Source: Acidimicrobiales bacterium (GTDB lineage: Bacteria > Actinomycetota > Acidimicrobiia > Acidimicrobiales > JAUJNH01). Taken from it: a stretch of DNA of 64,000 nucleotides. Location of the stretch: positions 299,473-363,472 of the forward strand of contig JAUJNH010000002.1 in the NCBI GenBank assembly GCA_030448245.1. The letters are read 5' to 3'. This document shows positions 53,373-61,948 of the stretch, one piece after another. The notes below the pieces were generated by a model. The model was not told the origin of the DNA. It searched no databases and was given only the letters and a program-made list of their open reading frames with translations. The position numbers and the translations under genes are program-made. The first letter of the stretch is position 1; the number at the start of each line of letters is the position of its first letter.

Positions 53373-54071
53373 TCAACGGGCGAACAGGGCGACGAAGATC
53401 GGGGCCAGCACCAGCGCCGGCAGGAACGACCCGACCCTGACCTGCTTGAGGTCGAGCAGGCGCAGGGCGATGCCGAGGATGATGATCCCGCCCGTGGCCG
53501 TCAGCTCGTCGATCATCCGGTCGTCGAGCACCTGGGCCAGCAGGCTCGCAGCTGCGGTGATGCCGCCCTGCACCACCAGCACGCTGAGCGCCGACAGGCC
53601 GACGCCGACGCCGAGCGTCGAGGCCAGCACCAGCGCCACCGAGCCGTCGAGGGCCGCCTTCACCAGGAGCTGCTCGGCGCCTCGGCCCAGCCCGTCGCTC
53701 AGGGCACCCAGGATGGTGAGCGGCCCGACGCAGAACAGCAGCGAGGCACTGACGAACCCCTCGACGAAGCGGCGGCCCTCCTCGCCGTCGTGCACGCCCA
53801 GCCGGCGCCGCAGCCACGACCCGAGGCCTTCGAGCCCGTCCTCGACCCGCAGCAGCTCGCCGAGCACGCCGCCCACCACCACGGCGGCCAGCGGGAAGAC
53901 CAGGTTGCGGGTGCGGCCGGCGTTGGCGACGCCGAGGGCCACGGTGACCAGCCCCACGCCCTGGAGCACGGTCGTGCGCAGCCGTTCCGGGAGGCGGGGG
54001 CCGACCAGCAGGCCGGCCCCGGTGCCCACCACCACCGTGGCCACGTTCACCGCCGTCCCGAGCCCCCGCAC
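53373..54071 (-). CDS. DUF554 family membrane protein
   Basis: A 232-aa multispanning protein, starting RGLGTAVNVATVVVGTGAGLLVG, with GVLGELLRVEDGLEGLGSWL and FVEGFVSASLLFCVGPLTILGAL-type blocks typical of DUF554 (in E. coli YdfK/YqgA-like, function unknown). Six or seven hydrophobic segments are apparent. GTG 54071 is 9 nt after TAGGGT, consistent with leaderless expression; a TTG two codons upstream would lie too close to that box. Confidence 0.85.
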   Translation of the reverse strand: MRGLGTAVNVATVVVGTGAGLLVGPRLPERLRTTVLQGVGLVTVALGVANAGRTRNLVFPLAAVVVGGVLGELLRVEDGLEGLGSWLRRRLGVHDGEEGRRFVEGFVSASLLFCVGPLTILGALSDGLGRGAEQLLVKAALDGSVALVLASTLGVGVGLSALSVLVVQGGITAAASLLAQVLDDRMIDELTATGGIIILGIALRLLDLKQVRVGSFLPALVLAPIFVALFAR

Positions 54072-54080
54072 GACCAACCG

Positions 54081-54112
54081 ACCCTACGCTTCCATCTGGC
54101 CCGACCTAGCCT
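54081..54112. promoter_or_regulatory. Divergent -10 boxes, DUF554 and 54119 genes
   Basis: TAGGGT on the minus strand (54086-54081) serves GTG 54071 with 9 nt spacing. TAGCCT on the plus strand (54107-54112) serves GTG 54119 with 6 nt spacing. The two starts are only 47 nt apart, so the promoters must overlap. Confidence 0.5.
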
Positions 54113-54118
54113 CTGGCT

Positions 54119-54505
54119 GTGCCCACGCTCAGCTTCGAGGGGGAGACGCACGACGAGCTGGTGCGCAAGGTGCGGCGCTGGCTCGGCTCGGCCAACGGCC
54201 AGCAGGAGCACCTGGACCTGCCCGAGGCGGTCGAGCGGGCGTCGGAGCTGACCAAGGACGCGCTCACCGTGATCGCCCAGAGCGCCCCGGCACCCATCGC
54301 CCGGAGCGAGGTGGTCAAGGCCGTGACCCGCATGGGCTACGAGGCCACCGACTCGACCAGGAAGGCGGTGATCGCCGGCATCGACGCCCTGTCCGACGCG
54401 ACGGAGGGCGACGTGGTCAAGCGGATCGAAAAGGCGCGGAACTCGGTGGTCTACGAGATGAACGCGGTGGTGGCCCGCCAGGTCCTGCGGCTGCTGGTGC
54501 CGTGA
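54119..54505 (+). CDS. Conserved-looking protein, unknown function
   Basis: A 128-aa soluble, largely helical protein: VPTLSFEGETHDELVRKVRRWLGS, a middle helix AVERASELTKDALTVIAQS, then a segment APIARSEVVKAVTRMGYEATD that looks like a small helix-turn-helix-like fold, and a final helix NSVVYEMNAVVARQVLRLLV. Codon use matches the chromosome, so it is a genuine gene; I cannot name a family. It is coupled by GTGA to the DUF2752 gene and lies upstream of guaB3. Confidence 0.7.
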   Translation: MPTLSFEGETHDELVRKVRRWLGSANGQQEHLDLPEAVERASELTKDALTVIAQSAPAPIARSEVVKAVTRMGYEATDSTRKAVIAGIDALSDATEGDVVKRIEKARNSVVYEMNAVVARQVLRLLVP

Positions 54506-54984
54506 CCGCCACCCACGTCCACGGGCCCGGTTGCGGCGGCGCCGCGCCGGCCGGGGCGAGCGCCGTGCCGGTGGCCGTCACCCGCAGCGGCGCCGCCGGT
54601 CTCCTCGCCTTCCTGACCGGCCTGTCGGTGTGGGTGCTCGTCCGCAACCCCCTGGTGAACACGATCTTCCCGCCGTGCCCGCTGCACGCCACCACCGGCC
54701 TGTGGTGCCCGGGCTGCGGAGCCACGCGGGCGTCGTACCTGCTGCTGAAGGGGGATGTGGCCGGCGCCCTGCACTTCAACGGCCTGTGGGTCGTCCTGGC
54801 CCCGTTCGCCCTGTACCAGGCGGTCGCCTTCGCCGGCGAGGCGTTCGGCCTCCGCGGGCTGCGCCGCATCCGCCTGACCCAGCCGGTCATCGCCGCGCTC
54901 CTGGTCTTGATCGTCGGATTCTTCGTGGTGCGCAACCTGCCGTTCGACGCGTTCGAGGTGCTGAACCCGCTCACCGCCTCGTAA
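54502..54984 (+). CDS. DUF2752 membrane protein
   Basis: A 160-aa membrane protein. The family signature is CPLHATTGLWCPGCGATRAS, followed by LLLKGDVAGALHFN and two further hydrophobic helices; a first helix (AAGLLAFLTGLSVWVLV) precedes it. The Cys-rich region faces the membrane surface and might bind metal, but DUF2752 has no established function. It starts by GTGA overlap with the gene before. Its stop TAA is part of a TAACCT box 11 nt before guaB3. Confidence 0.8.
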   Translation: MTATHVHGPGCGGAAPAGASAVPVAVTRSGAAGLLAFLTGLSVWVLVRNPLVNTIFPPCPLHATTGLWCPGCGATRASYLLLKGDVAGALHFNGLWVVLAPFALYQAVAFAGEAFGLRGLRRIRLTQPVIAALLVLIVGFFVVRNLPFDAFEVLNPLTAS

Positions 54985-54998
54985 CCTCGGCCGCCCTG

Positions 54999-56105
54999 AT
55001 GGCAGAGATCGAGATCGGCCTGGGCAAGCACGGCCGCCGGGGCTACGGCTGGGACGAGCTGGCCATCGTGCCCAGCCGGCGCACCCGCGACCCCGAGGAC
55101 GTCGACGTCAGCTGGGAGATCGACGCCTACACCTTCCCGCTGCCGATCATGGCCGCCCCGCTCGACAGCGTCAGCAGCCCGGAGACGTGCGTGGCGCTGG
55201 GTCGCCTCGGAGCCGTCGGGGTGCTCAACCTCGAGGGCCTGTGGACCCGCTACGAGGACCCGGAGCCGGTCCTCGAGCGGCTGGCGTCGGCCAGCGATGG
55301 CGAGGAGTCCGCCCAGGCGCTGCGGGCCGCCTACGCCGAGCCGGTGAGACCCGAGCTCATCGCGGCCCGGATCGCCGAGCTGCGGGCCGCGGGCGTCGTG
55401 TCGTGCGCGGCGCTGACACCCCAGCGCACGGCCGAGTACGCCGACGAGATCCTGAAGGCCGAGCTCGACCTGTTCGTGATCCACGGCACCGTCGTGTCGG
55501 CCGAGCACCTGAGCCGGGGCGTCGAGCCCCTCAACCTCAAGCGCTTTGTGCGCGAACTCGAGGTGCCGGTGATCGTCGGCGGGTGCGCGTCGTACCAAGC
55601 GGCCCTGCACCTGATGCGAACCGGGGCGGCCGGGGTCGTGGTCGGCGTCGGCGGCCGGGCCGACCGGGTGGGCGACGTCCTCGGCGTCGGGGTGCCGCCC
55701 GCCACCGCGGTGGCCGACGCCCGAGCAGCCCGCATGCGCCACCTCGACGAGACGGGCGTGTACGTCCACGTCATCGCCGACGGCGGGATGGCGACGGGCG
55801 GCGACGTGGCCAAGGCCATCGTCTGCGGGGCCGACGCCGTGGTGCTGGGCGCGCCGCTGGCCCGGGCCGCCGAGGCCCCCGGCCGGGGCTGGACGTGGTC
55901 GATGACGGCGACCCACCCGACCCTGCCCAAGGGGAGCCGGGTGGCGGCGCCGACGGTGGGCTCGCTCGAACAGGTCCTGGTCGGTCCTGCCACCGAGGCC
56001 GGCGGCAAGACGAACCTGGTCGGTGCCCTGCGGGCGGCCATGGGCCTGTGCGGCTACGAGTCCCTGAAGGACTTCCAGAAGGCCGAGCTGGTCGCCACCC
56101 GCTGA
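54999..56105 (+). CDS. guaB3: GuaB3 family IMP dehydrogenase-related protein
   Basis: A 368-aa IMPDH-fold protein without CBS domains. It has the GuaB3-type N-terminus [24 protein letters not shown] and the core [20 protein letters not shown]-like block (here [12 protein letters not shown]). It keeps [13 protein letters not shown] and [12 protein letters not shown]. The loop that carries the catalytic Cys in GuaB reads [12 protein letters not shown], with no Cys, as in other GuaB3 proteins. Their activity is debated; mycobacterial GuaB3 does not complement GuaB. ATG 54999 lies 11 nt after TAACCT. It is followed by guaA. Confidence 0.9.
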   Translation: MAEIEIGLGKHGRRGYGWDELAIVPSRRTRDPEDVDVSWEIDAYTFPLPIMAAPLDSVSSPETCVALGRLGAVGVLNLEGLWTRYEDPEPVLERLASASDGEESAQALRAAYAEPVRPELIAARIAELRAAGVVSCAALTPQRTAEYADEILKAELDLFVIHGTVVSAEHLSRGVEPLNLKRFVRELEVPVIVGGCASYQAALHLMRTGAAGVVVGVGGRADRVGDVLGVGVPPATAVADARAARMRHLDETGVYVHVIADGGMATGGDVAKAIVCGADAVVLGAPLARAAEAPGRGWTWSMTATHPTLPKGSRVAAPTVGSLEQVLVGPATEAGGKTNLVGALRAAMGLCGYESLKDFQKAELVATR

Positions 56106-56162
56106 CGGGGTGCAGCCGTTTGCGGGCGCTTCGGACACCGCTTCCAGAGCGGCGGCCGCCGC

Positions 56163-56168
56163 TACGCT
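56163..56168 (+). promoter_or_regulatory. -10 box, leaderless start of guaA
   Basis: TACGCT ends 7 nt before GTG 56176, identifying it as the start rather than the ATG at 56110 that the open frame allows. Confidence 0.55.
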
Positions 56169-56175
56169 GGTCTCG

Positions 56176-57729
56176 GTGAGCGCCGCCGTGGGGCACGACA
56201 CCGTCCTCGTCGTCGACTTCGGTGCCCAGTACGCCCAGCTGATCGCCCGGCGGGTGCGAGAGGCCCACGTCCACTCCGAGATCGTCCCCCACACGATCAC
56301 CGCCGAGGAGATCCGGGCCCGCCGTCCGGCCGGCGTCATCCTCTCGGGCGGCCCGGCCTCGGTCCACGTCGAGGGGGCGCCCGTGCTCGACGACGGCATC
56401 TACGACGCCGGCTCTCCCGTGCTCGGCATCTGCTACGGCGCCCAGCTCCTGGCCCAGCAGCTCGGTGGGTCCGTGGCCAACACCGGGACTGGCGAGTACG
56501 GCCGCACCGGTCTCGTGGCCACTGGCAGCGGATCGGCGCTGTTCGACCGCGTGCCCACGGCGTTCGACGTGTGGATGAGCCACTTCGACTCGATCCAGCA
56601 GGTGCCCGCGGGGTTCCGCGCCACGGCCAGCACCGGCGGCATCCCGGTGGCCGCCCTCGAGGACCGGGAGCGGCGGATCTACGGCGTGCAGTTCCACCCG
56701 GAGGTGGCGCACACCCAGTTCGGCCAGGACCTGCTGAAGGCGTTCCTCTACGACGTGTGCGGCTGCCGGCCCACCTGGACGATGACCTCGATCATCGACG
56801 CCCAGGTCGAGGCGATCCGCGCCCAGGTGGGGGACGAGCGGGTGATCTGCGGCCTGTCCGGCGGCGTCGACTCGGCGGTGGCCGCGGCGCTCGTCCACAA
56901 GGCCATCGGCGACCAGCTGACCTGCGTCTTCGTCGACACCGGGATGCTGCGGGGCGGCGAGCCCGAGCAGGTCGAGGACACCTTCCTCCGCCAGTTCGCG
57001 GTCGACCTCGTCCACGTCAAGGCGGCCGACCGTTTCCTCGACGCCCTGAACGACGTGCTCGACCCGGAGCGCAAGCGCACGGTCATCGGCCAGGAGTTCT
57101 GGCGGGTCTTCGCCGACGCCGCCCGCGACCTGGGCGACGCCCGCTTCCTGGTGCAGGGGACGCTGTACCCGGATGTCGTCGAGTCGGGCGGCACCGGCGG
57201 CGCCTCGTCCACCATCAAGAGCCACCACAACCTGGTCGAGTTCCCCGAGGGGCTGCACTTCGAGCTGATCGAGCCGCTGCGCGACCTGTTCAAGGACGAG
57301 GTGCGGGCGGTGGGCGAGGAGCTCGGCCTGCCCGCCCACATCGTGTGGCGCCAGCCGTTCCCGGGACCGGGGCTGGCTGTGCGCATCATCGGGACCATCA
57401 CCCCCGAGCGGCTCGAGGTGCTCCGCCAGGCCGACGCCATCGTCCTCGACGAGGTGCGCCGGGCCGGGCTCGAGCGCCAGCTGTGGCAGTGGTTCGCCGT
57501 GCTGCCGGCCATCCGCTCGGTCGGGGTGATGGGCGACGAGCGCACCTACGGCTACCCGATCGTCATCCGGGCGGTCACCAGCGACGACGCCATGACCGCC
57601 GACTGGGCCCGGCTGCCCTACGACCTGCTCGAGCGCCTCTCGAACCGGATCATCAACGAGGTGGCCGGCGTCAACCGCGTCGCCCTCGACATCACCAGCA
57701 AGCCCCCCGGCACCATCGAGTGGGAGTGA
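56176..57729 (+). CDS. guaA: GMP synthase (glutamine-hydrolysing)
   Basis: GuaA aminates XMP to GMP. The N-terminal glutaminase has Cys86 in GICYGAQ and the HPEVAHT histidine; the ATP pyrophosphatase P-loop is LSGGVDSAV beginning at residue 228. The C-terminal dimerisation domain ends [13 protein letters not shown], the invariant family terminus. GTG 56176 gives [21 protein letters not shown] and 517 aa. With guaB and guaB3 nearby, most of the IMP-to-GMP route is in this window. Confidence 0.97.
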   Translation: MSAAVGHDTVLVVDFGAQYAQLIARRVREAHVHSEIVPHTITAEEIRARRPAGVILSGGPASVHVEGAPVLDDGIYDAGSPVLGICYGAQLLAQQLGGSVANTGTGEYGRTGLVATGSGSALFDRVPTAFDVWMSHFDSIQQVPAGFRATASTGGIPVAALEDRERRIYGVQFHPEVAHTQFGQDLLKAFLYDVCGCRPTWTMTSIIDAQVEAIRAQVGDERVICGLSGGVDSAVAAALVHKAIGDQLTCVFVDTGMLRGGEPEQVEDTFLRQFAVDLVHVKAADRFLDALNDVLDPERKRTVIGQEFWRVFADAARDLGDARFLVQGTLYPDVVESGGTGGASSTIKSHHNLVEFPEGLHFELIEPLRDLFKDEVRAVGEELGLPAHIVWRQPFPGPGLAVRIIGTITPERLEVLRQADAIVLDEVRRAGLERQLWQWFAVLPAIRSVGVMGDERTYGYPIVIRAVTSDDAMTADWARLPYDLLERLSNRIINEVAGVNRVALDITSKPPGTIEWE

Positions 57730-57741
57730 CCCGCAGGCCTG

Positions 57742-58236
57742 CTACGAGCGCCACTCGGCGCCGGGCACGTTGCACTCGCCGCAGCTGAGGTCGAGGATCT
57801 TGGCCGACTCGACCAGCTGGCGGGGGAGCGGGAAGCCGTGGTCCTGGCCGAACGTGGCCACCTCGACAACCTCGCCCCACCGGTCGGCCAGGATGACGGC
57901 GGCCTCGTCTCGGCCGATCCCCAGCTGGCGGCGGGCCTCGTCGTCGTCGTGCAGCAGGGGGAAGGGCGCGGCCTCCAGCTCGCGGCTCGAGGGGACCACG
58001 GCGACGGGGCTGGTGGCCCACTGGCGCAGGTCGTCGACGGTGCCCGCCACCTCGTCGAGGTAGTCGGCGCAGGCCCGGCACGGCTCCGGGTGCAGGTAGA
58101 CGACCAGGACGGACTGGTGGCCCGGCCCGGAGAGGGGCCGGGGCCCACCCGCCCCGTCCAGCTTCACGCGAGGAAGCATCTGGCCGGCCTGGACCAGGGC
58201 TCGTGCCGCGTGCTCCTGCTGGCCGCCGCCGCCCAT
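57742..58236 (-). CDS. Peroxiredoxin/thioredoxin-fold protein
   Basis: A 164-aa AhpC/TSA-like protein. The fold start is KLDGAGG..., then VLVVYLHPEPCRACADYLDEV with C53 and C56 in a C-x2-C at the peroxidatic position. A second C-x2-C (LSCGECNVPG) ends the protein. The N-terminus is Gly/Gln-rich (MGGGGQQEH). The two CxxC pairs suggest a thiol-disulfide reductase or metal site rather than a standard peroxiredoxin; this is inference. It is convergent with guaA (12-nt gap) and 10 nt downstream of the small coiled-coil gene. Confidence 0.7.
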   Translation of the reverse strand: MGGGGQQEHAARALVQAGQMLPRVKLDGAGGPRPLSGPGHQSVLVVYLHPEPCRACADYLDEVAGTVDDLRQWATSPVAVVPSSRELEAAPFPLLHDDDEARRQLGIGRDEAAVILADRWGEVVEVATFGQDHGFPLPRQLVESAKILDLSCGECNVPGAEWRS

Positions 58237-58246
58237 GCTGTGCGGG

Positions 58247-58498
58247 CTACTCGGCCAGGTCGCCGGCCACCTCGGCCGTGCGGGCCAGCTCGGCCTCAAG
58301 GCGGGCCTCTTCGGCCCGCAGCTCCCGCAGGTCGTCCCACCGCTCCTGCACCGCAGCCCGCTTGATCTGCTCCACGACCTCGACCAGCTGGAGCTCGAGC
58401 CCCATGGCGTGGTCGCCCACCACCTCGGCCGGGTTGCGGTCCCCGTAGCTCACGACCTGCTCGTTCTGCTGGTGGTCGTCGTGCCCCGTGGTCACCAT
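58247..58498 (-). CDS. Small coiled-coil protein
   Basis: An 83-aa acidic protein. Residues 1-30 are polar (TTGHDDHQQNEQ...), and residues 33-83 form one amphipathic, probably coiled-coil helix (LQLVEVVEQIKRAAVQERWDDLRELRAEEARLEAEL). There is no family I recognise. A TAACGC box lies 6 nt before ATG 58498, and the gene is probably cotranscribed with the thioredoxin-fold gene downstream. Confidence 0.6.
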   Translation of the reverse strand: MVTTGHDDHQQNEQVVSYGDRNPAEVVGDHAMGLELQLVEVVEQIKRAAVQERWDDLRELRAEEARLEAELARTAEVAGDLAE

Positions 58499-58568
58499 GG
58501 GCCAGCGTTACCCAGCCGACCTCGCCACGAACCAAGGACTCGGCCGGGGTGTCCGAACCACACGGCTG

Positions 58569-58574
58569 TAACCT
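58569..58574 (+). promoter_or_regulatory. -10 box, leaderless start of pcrA
   Basis: TAACCT ends 7 nt before GTG 58582. A GGAGG sequence also falls directly before the GTG but is too close (1-2 nt) to act as a ribosome binding site. Confidence 0.55.
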
Positions 58575-58581
58575 CGGAGGC

Positions 58582-60906
58582 GTGCAGGGACAGCCCCAGA
58601 GCCTGCTCGAGGGCTTGAACCCCGACCAGCGAGAGGCCGTGACCCACGGCGACGGACCCCTGCTGGTGGTGGCCGGCGCCGGCTCCGGGAAGACCACGGT
58701 GCTGGCCCGCCGGGTGGCCTGGCTCATCGCCGAGCGGGGGGTGTCGCCGTTCCAGCTGCTCGCCATCACCTTCACCAACAAGGCGGCCGACGAGATGCGC
58801 CAGCGGGTGGCCGGCCTCGTCGGCCCGGTGGCCGAGAAGATGTGGGTCTCCACGTTCCACTCGGCGTGCGTGCGCATGCTGCGCCGCGACGGCGATCGCC
58901 TTGGCTTCTCGCGCAGCTTCACCATCTACGACCAGGCCGACGCGCAGCGCCTCGTCGGCTACGTGGTGCGCGACCAGGGCCTCGACCCAAAGAAGCTGCC
59001 ACCGCGATCGCTGCACGCCGCCATCTCGGCCGCGAAGAACGAGGGGCAGCTGCCCGAGGCCCTCGGGGCCGAGGCCCGCACGATCTACGACCGCAAGCTG
59101 GTCGAGGTCTACCGCGAGTACCAGCAGCGCCTGCTGGCCGCGAGCGCCATGGACTTCGACGACCTGCTGCTCCAGACGGTGCGCCTGCTGCAGCGGTGCC
59201 CCGACGTCCTCGAGTCGTACCAGCAGCGGTTCCGCCACCTCCTCGTCGACGAGTTCCAGGACACCAACCACGTCCAGAACGAGCTGGTGATCCTGCTCGG
59301 CCAGCGGTCCCACAACGTGACCGTCGTCGGCGACAGCGACCAGTCGATCTACCGGTTCCGGCGGGCCGACATCCGGAACATCCTCGAGTTCGAGCAGGCC
59401 TTCCCCGATGTCACCGTGGTCACCCTGGCCCAGAACTACCGGAGCACCCAGACGATCCTCGACGCCGCCAACGCGGTGATCTCGAACAATGCGGCCCGCA
59501 AGCCGAAGGAGCTGTGGAGCGACGCCGGCAGCGGCGAGGCGGTGGTGCGCTACACCGCCGACGACGAGCACGACGAGGCCGCGTGGGTGGCCAACGAGCT
59601 GGCCCGGCTCCACCGCGACGAGCACGAGCGCTGGGGCGACATGGCCGTGTTCTTCCGCACCAACGCCCAGAGCCGGGCCGTCGAGGAGGCGCTGGCCGGG
59701 CGGCGCATCCCCTACAAGGTGGTGGGCGGCACCCGCTTCTACGACCGCAAGGAGATCAAGGACCTGCTGTCGTACCTGCGGGCCGTGCGCAACCCGGCCG
59801 ACGAGGTCAGCCTGAAGCGCATCGCCAACGTGCCCCGGCGGGGGGTGGGCGACACCAGCCTGGCCAGGCTCGACGCCTTTGCCGCGTCCCACGGGGTCAG
59901 CTTCGGCGACGCCCTCGACCGAGCCGAGGAGGCCGGCGTCACCGGCCGCGCCCTCACCGGCCTCCGCCAGCTCCGCACCCTGCTCGACGACCTGCGCCAG
60001 CTGGCCGAGGGCCGCTCGACGGTGGCCGGCGAGGCGGTCGATGTGGAGACGGGCGAGCTGGGCCTGGACCTGGGCGAGGCCCAGCCCGATCACGCCCCGT
60101 TGCCGCCGGCGCAGCTGCTCGAGGAGGTCCTGAAGCGCACCGGTTACCTGGCCGAGCTCGAGGCCGAGAAGACCGTCGAGTCGGAGAGCCGGGTCGAGAA
60201 CATCGCCGAGCTCGTCGGCCAGGCGGCCCAGCACGAGCAGCTCGACGCCTTTCTCGAGGCCACCGCCCTGGTCAGCGACCAGGACCAGCTCGACGACGAC
60301 GGGTCGCAGGTCCTCCTCATGACCATCCACACGGCCAAGGGGCTCGAGTTCGACGTGGTCACCGTCATCGGCCTGGAGGACGGGGTGTTCCCCCACCTCC
60401 GCAGCCTCTCCGAGCCCGACGAGCTCGAGGAGGAGCGGCGCCTCGCCTACGTGGCCATCACCAGGGCCCGCCGCCGCCTCCACCTCACCAACGCCTGGAG
60501 CCGCAGCCTGTGGGGCTCGGCGCAGTACAACCCGGTCAGCCGCTTCGTGAAGGAGATCCCGTCCAGCCTCGTCACCATCGCCCCCGGCAGCCGGCTGGCC
60601 GGCGGCGGCAGGGGCGGCGAGGACAAGGTTCGGGTGTGGGGCGCCGGCAACGGCAGCGGCCTGGGCCCGTCGATCCGCGACCGGGTGGTCGAGGCGGCCC
60701 TGCGCAGCGGCCGGGGCCTGGGCCCCACCCGGGCCGCCGGCGGCCCAGCGCTCGAGGTGAGGCCGGGCGACGACGTGGTCCACGGCAAGTGGGGCGAGGG
60801 CGTGGTCCTCGAGGTGAACATCGCGCGAGGCGAAGCGATGATCCGCTTCCCCGGCGTCGGCGACAAGCAGCTCGACCTCACCATCGCCCCCCTCAAGAAG
60901 GCGTAG
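58582..60906 (+). CDS. pcrA: ATP-dependent DNA helicase PcrA/UvrD
   Basis: A superfamily 1A 3'-5' helicase for nucleotide excision repair and clearing of RecA or stalled polymerase. Motifs in order: Walker A AGAGSGKTT (about residues 31-39), ITFTNKAADEMRQR (Ia), LLVDEFQDTNHVQ (II), GDSDQSIYRFRRAD (III), QNYRST (IV), TIHTAKGLEFDVV (V) and YVAITRARRRLHL (VI). The C-terminus has a Gly-rich linker and a Tudor-like DVVHGKWGEGVVLEV domain that binds RNA polymerase in PcrA. At 774 aa it is standard. GTG 58582 is chosen from the promoter and the start QGQPQSLLEGLNPDQREAV. Confidence 0.96.
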   Translation: MQGQPQSLLEGLNPDQREAVTHGDGPLLVVAGAGSGKTTVLARRVAWLIAERGVSPFQLLAITFTNKAADEMRQRVAGLVGPVAEKMWVSTFHSACVRMLRRDGDRLGFSRSFTIYDQADAQRLVGYVVRDQGLDPKKLPPRSLHAAISAAKNEGQLPEALGAEARTIYDRKLVEVYREYQQRLLAASAMDFDDLLLQTVRLLQRCPDVLESYQQRFRHLLVDEFQDTNHVQNELVILLGQRSHNVTVVGDSDQSIYRFRRADIRNILEFEQAFPDVTVVTLAQNYRSTQTILDAANAVISNNAARKPKELWSDAGSGEAVVRYTADDEHDEAAWVANELARLHRDEHERWGDMAVFFRTNAQSRAVEEALAGRRIPYKVVGGTRFYDRKEIKDLLSYLRAVRNPADEVSLKRIANVPRRGVGDTSLARLDAFAASHGVSFGDALDRAEEAGVTGRALTGLRQLRTLLDDLRQLAEGRSTVAGEAVDVETGELGLDLGEAQPDHAPLPPAQLLEEVLKRTGYLAELEAEKTVESESRVENIAELVGQAAQHEQLDAFLEATALVSDQDQLDDDGSQVLLMTIHTAKGLEFDVVTVIGLEDGVFPHLRSLSEPDELEEERRLAYVAITRARRRLHLTNAWSRSLWGSAQYNPVSRFVKEIPSSLVTIAPGSRLAGGGRGGEDKVRVWGAGNGSGLGPSIRDRVVEAALRSGRGLGPTRAAGGPALEVRPGDDVVHGKWGEGVVLEVNIARGEAMIRFPGVGDKQLDLTIAPLKKA

Positions 60907-60924
60907 AGCGCAGGCCTGTCGCTC
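60906..60924 (+). terminator. Possible pcrA terminator
   Basis: GAGCGCA (60906-60912) can pair with TG-T-CGCTC (60917-60924) around GGCC, with a one-base bulge. It overlaps the last base of the stop codon. Confidence 0.35.
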
Positions 60925-61264
60925 CGGCGGCGCCCGAGGCCGAAGCTCCTCCTTCGCAAGGTCGCGCGACCAGAACAAGACACAGCCGGAAGGACTCCTC
61001 CGGGGGCGCGGGCTGACGTGCTCCAAGGCGTTGCGAGCGAAGTGCTCAGACGCCGCATCGGGTCGACCTGGAACGGCCGTCTGACACCAGGCGCTCACGA
61101 GAAGCTGCTGCGCCCCTACCGACACTTCCGGGCGCCCTGCTGCCTGATCATGCCCGTCTTATGGGGCGCATGTTATGGGCGGAATGGCCACGCAGTCCGC
61201 CGGTTACCGAGCGCCCGGAGGTGCCCCGCTGACCTCGTCGGTAGCGAGGGGTATGCGGCGGGTG
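60925..61264. other. Intergenic stretch without a supported gene
   Basis: About 340 nt between pcrA and the acetyltransferase remnant. It contains a short GC-rich palindrome around CCGGAAGGACTCCTCCGG and two near copies of TTATGGGSSG (61158-61182), but no open frame with family features. Base composition is lower in GC than upstream, marking the start of the accessory segment. Confidence 0.6.
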
Positions 61265-61776
61265 CTACGTGTGATGACGGAGAACGATCTGGTACTGGAT
61301 GTCGTCGATCCCAGCAGGCGCGTATGTCGTCTTCCGCTTCGGGGTGGGTCTCCAACCGAGGCGCTCGTACCAGGCTCGAGCGCGAGCGTTGTCTTCGAGC
61401 ACCCAGAGCGTTGCCTCGCAAAAGTGTGAAGCGAGATCGGTGACAGCTGCGCTGTATAGCTTCGTTCCCACGCCCTGGTTCCAATGCTCCGGTCGACGTA
61501 GAGCCGACCCAGATGCCCAACGGACGGCTCGTCCGGATCGGGGCCGGCGAGCACCACACCCACGACCTCGGCGGTGGGCGTTCTCGCCACGTACGTGCGT
61601 CGCCCTTCGTCGGAATCCGGCCCGAGCCAGTAGCGCCACCGTTGAAGGTCGTCGTCGAAGCTCGGCAGGGGCGCGTCCGAAGGAAAGATGTCGGCGAACG
61701 CATGCAGTGCGGAACGGTGATGTAGAGCAGTCAGTTCTCGCCTCACGCGCTCGGCAGGGCCCACCGTTACGCCCAC
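61265..61776 (-). pseudogene. GNAT acetyltransferase, frameshifted
   Basis: Starting at GTG 61776, the first frame reads to VVGVVLAGPDPDEPSVGHLGRLYVD. The continuation, HWNQGVGTKLYSAAV..., then LWVLEDNARARAWYERLGW, lies in another minus frame ending at TAG 61265. Joined, they make a complete GNAT fold (about 170 aa) with the acetyl-CoA loop QGVGTKL. A single missing base near 61491 (GTCGACCGGAGC where GTCGACCCGGAGC is expected) explains the break. Codons are less GC-rich than in pcrA, pointing to acquisition. It could be a true pseudogene or a sequence error. The substrate is unknown. Confidence 0.75.
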
Positions 61777-61948
61777 CCCGTCATCTTGCTCGCCCGGGCG
61801 CCAGATCGGCGTGCGGACTTCCGCTGGTCTGAGCGAGAGCGCAGCCCCGTGGCCTACAACGGCAGGCGCGGGCTACAGCGGCGACGGCGGCTGGCCACTG
61901 GCGCCTCGCGGACGCGTTGGTTCTCCCGGCGCTCGTGTCGCCGCCGCT
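61777..61948. other. Gap between acetyltransferase and ABC genes
   Basis: A 172-nt stretch downstream of the ABC exporter gene and upstream of the GNAT remnant, both on the minus strand. I see no clear promoter or hairpin in it. Confidence 0.5.

Noticed and set aside
53152-54984. 610-aa plus frame ending in the DUF2752 gene
   Set aside because: Its first 450 residues run antisense to DUF554 and out of frame with the 54119 gene; only the last 160 residues are real.
56110-56175. Upstream extension of guaA to ATG 56110
   Set aside because: Residues are not conserved and the -10 box TACGCT lies inside it, 7 nt before GTG 56176.
58492-61125. 877-aa minus frame opposite pcrA
   Set aside because: Antisense shadow of pcrA and its flanks.
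61175-61429. 84-aa plus-strand frame
   Set aside because: Lies opposite the acetyltransferase remnant, whose minus-strand translation has clear GNAT motifs; no ribosome binding site or family sequence on this strand.
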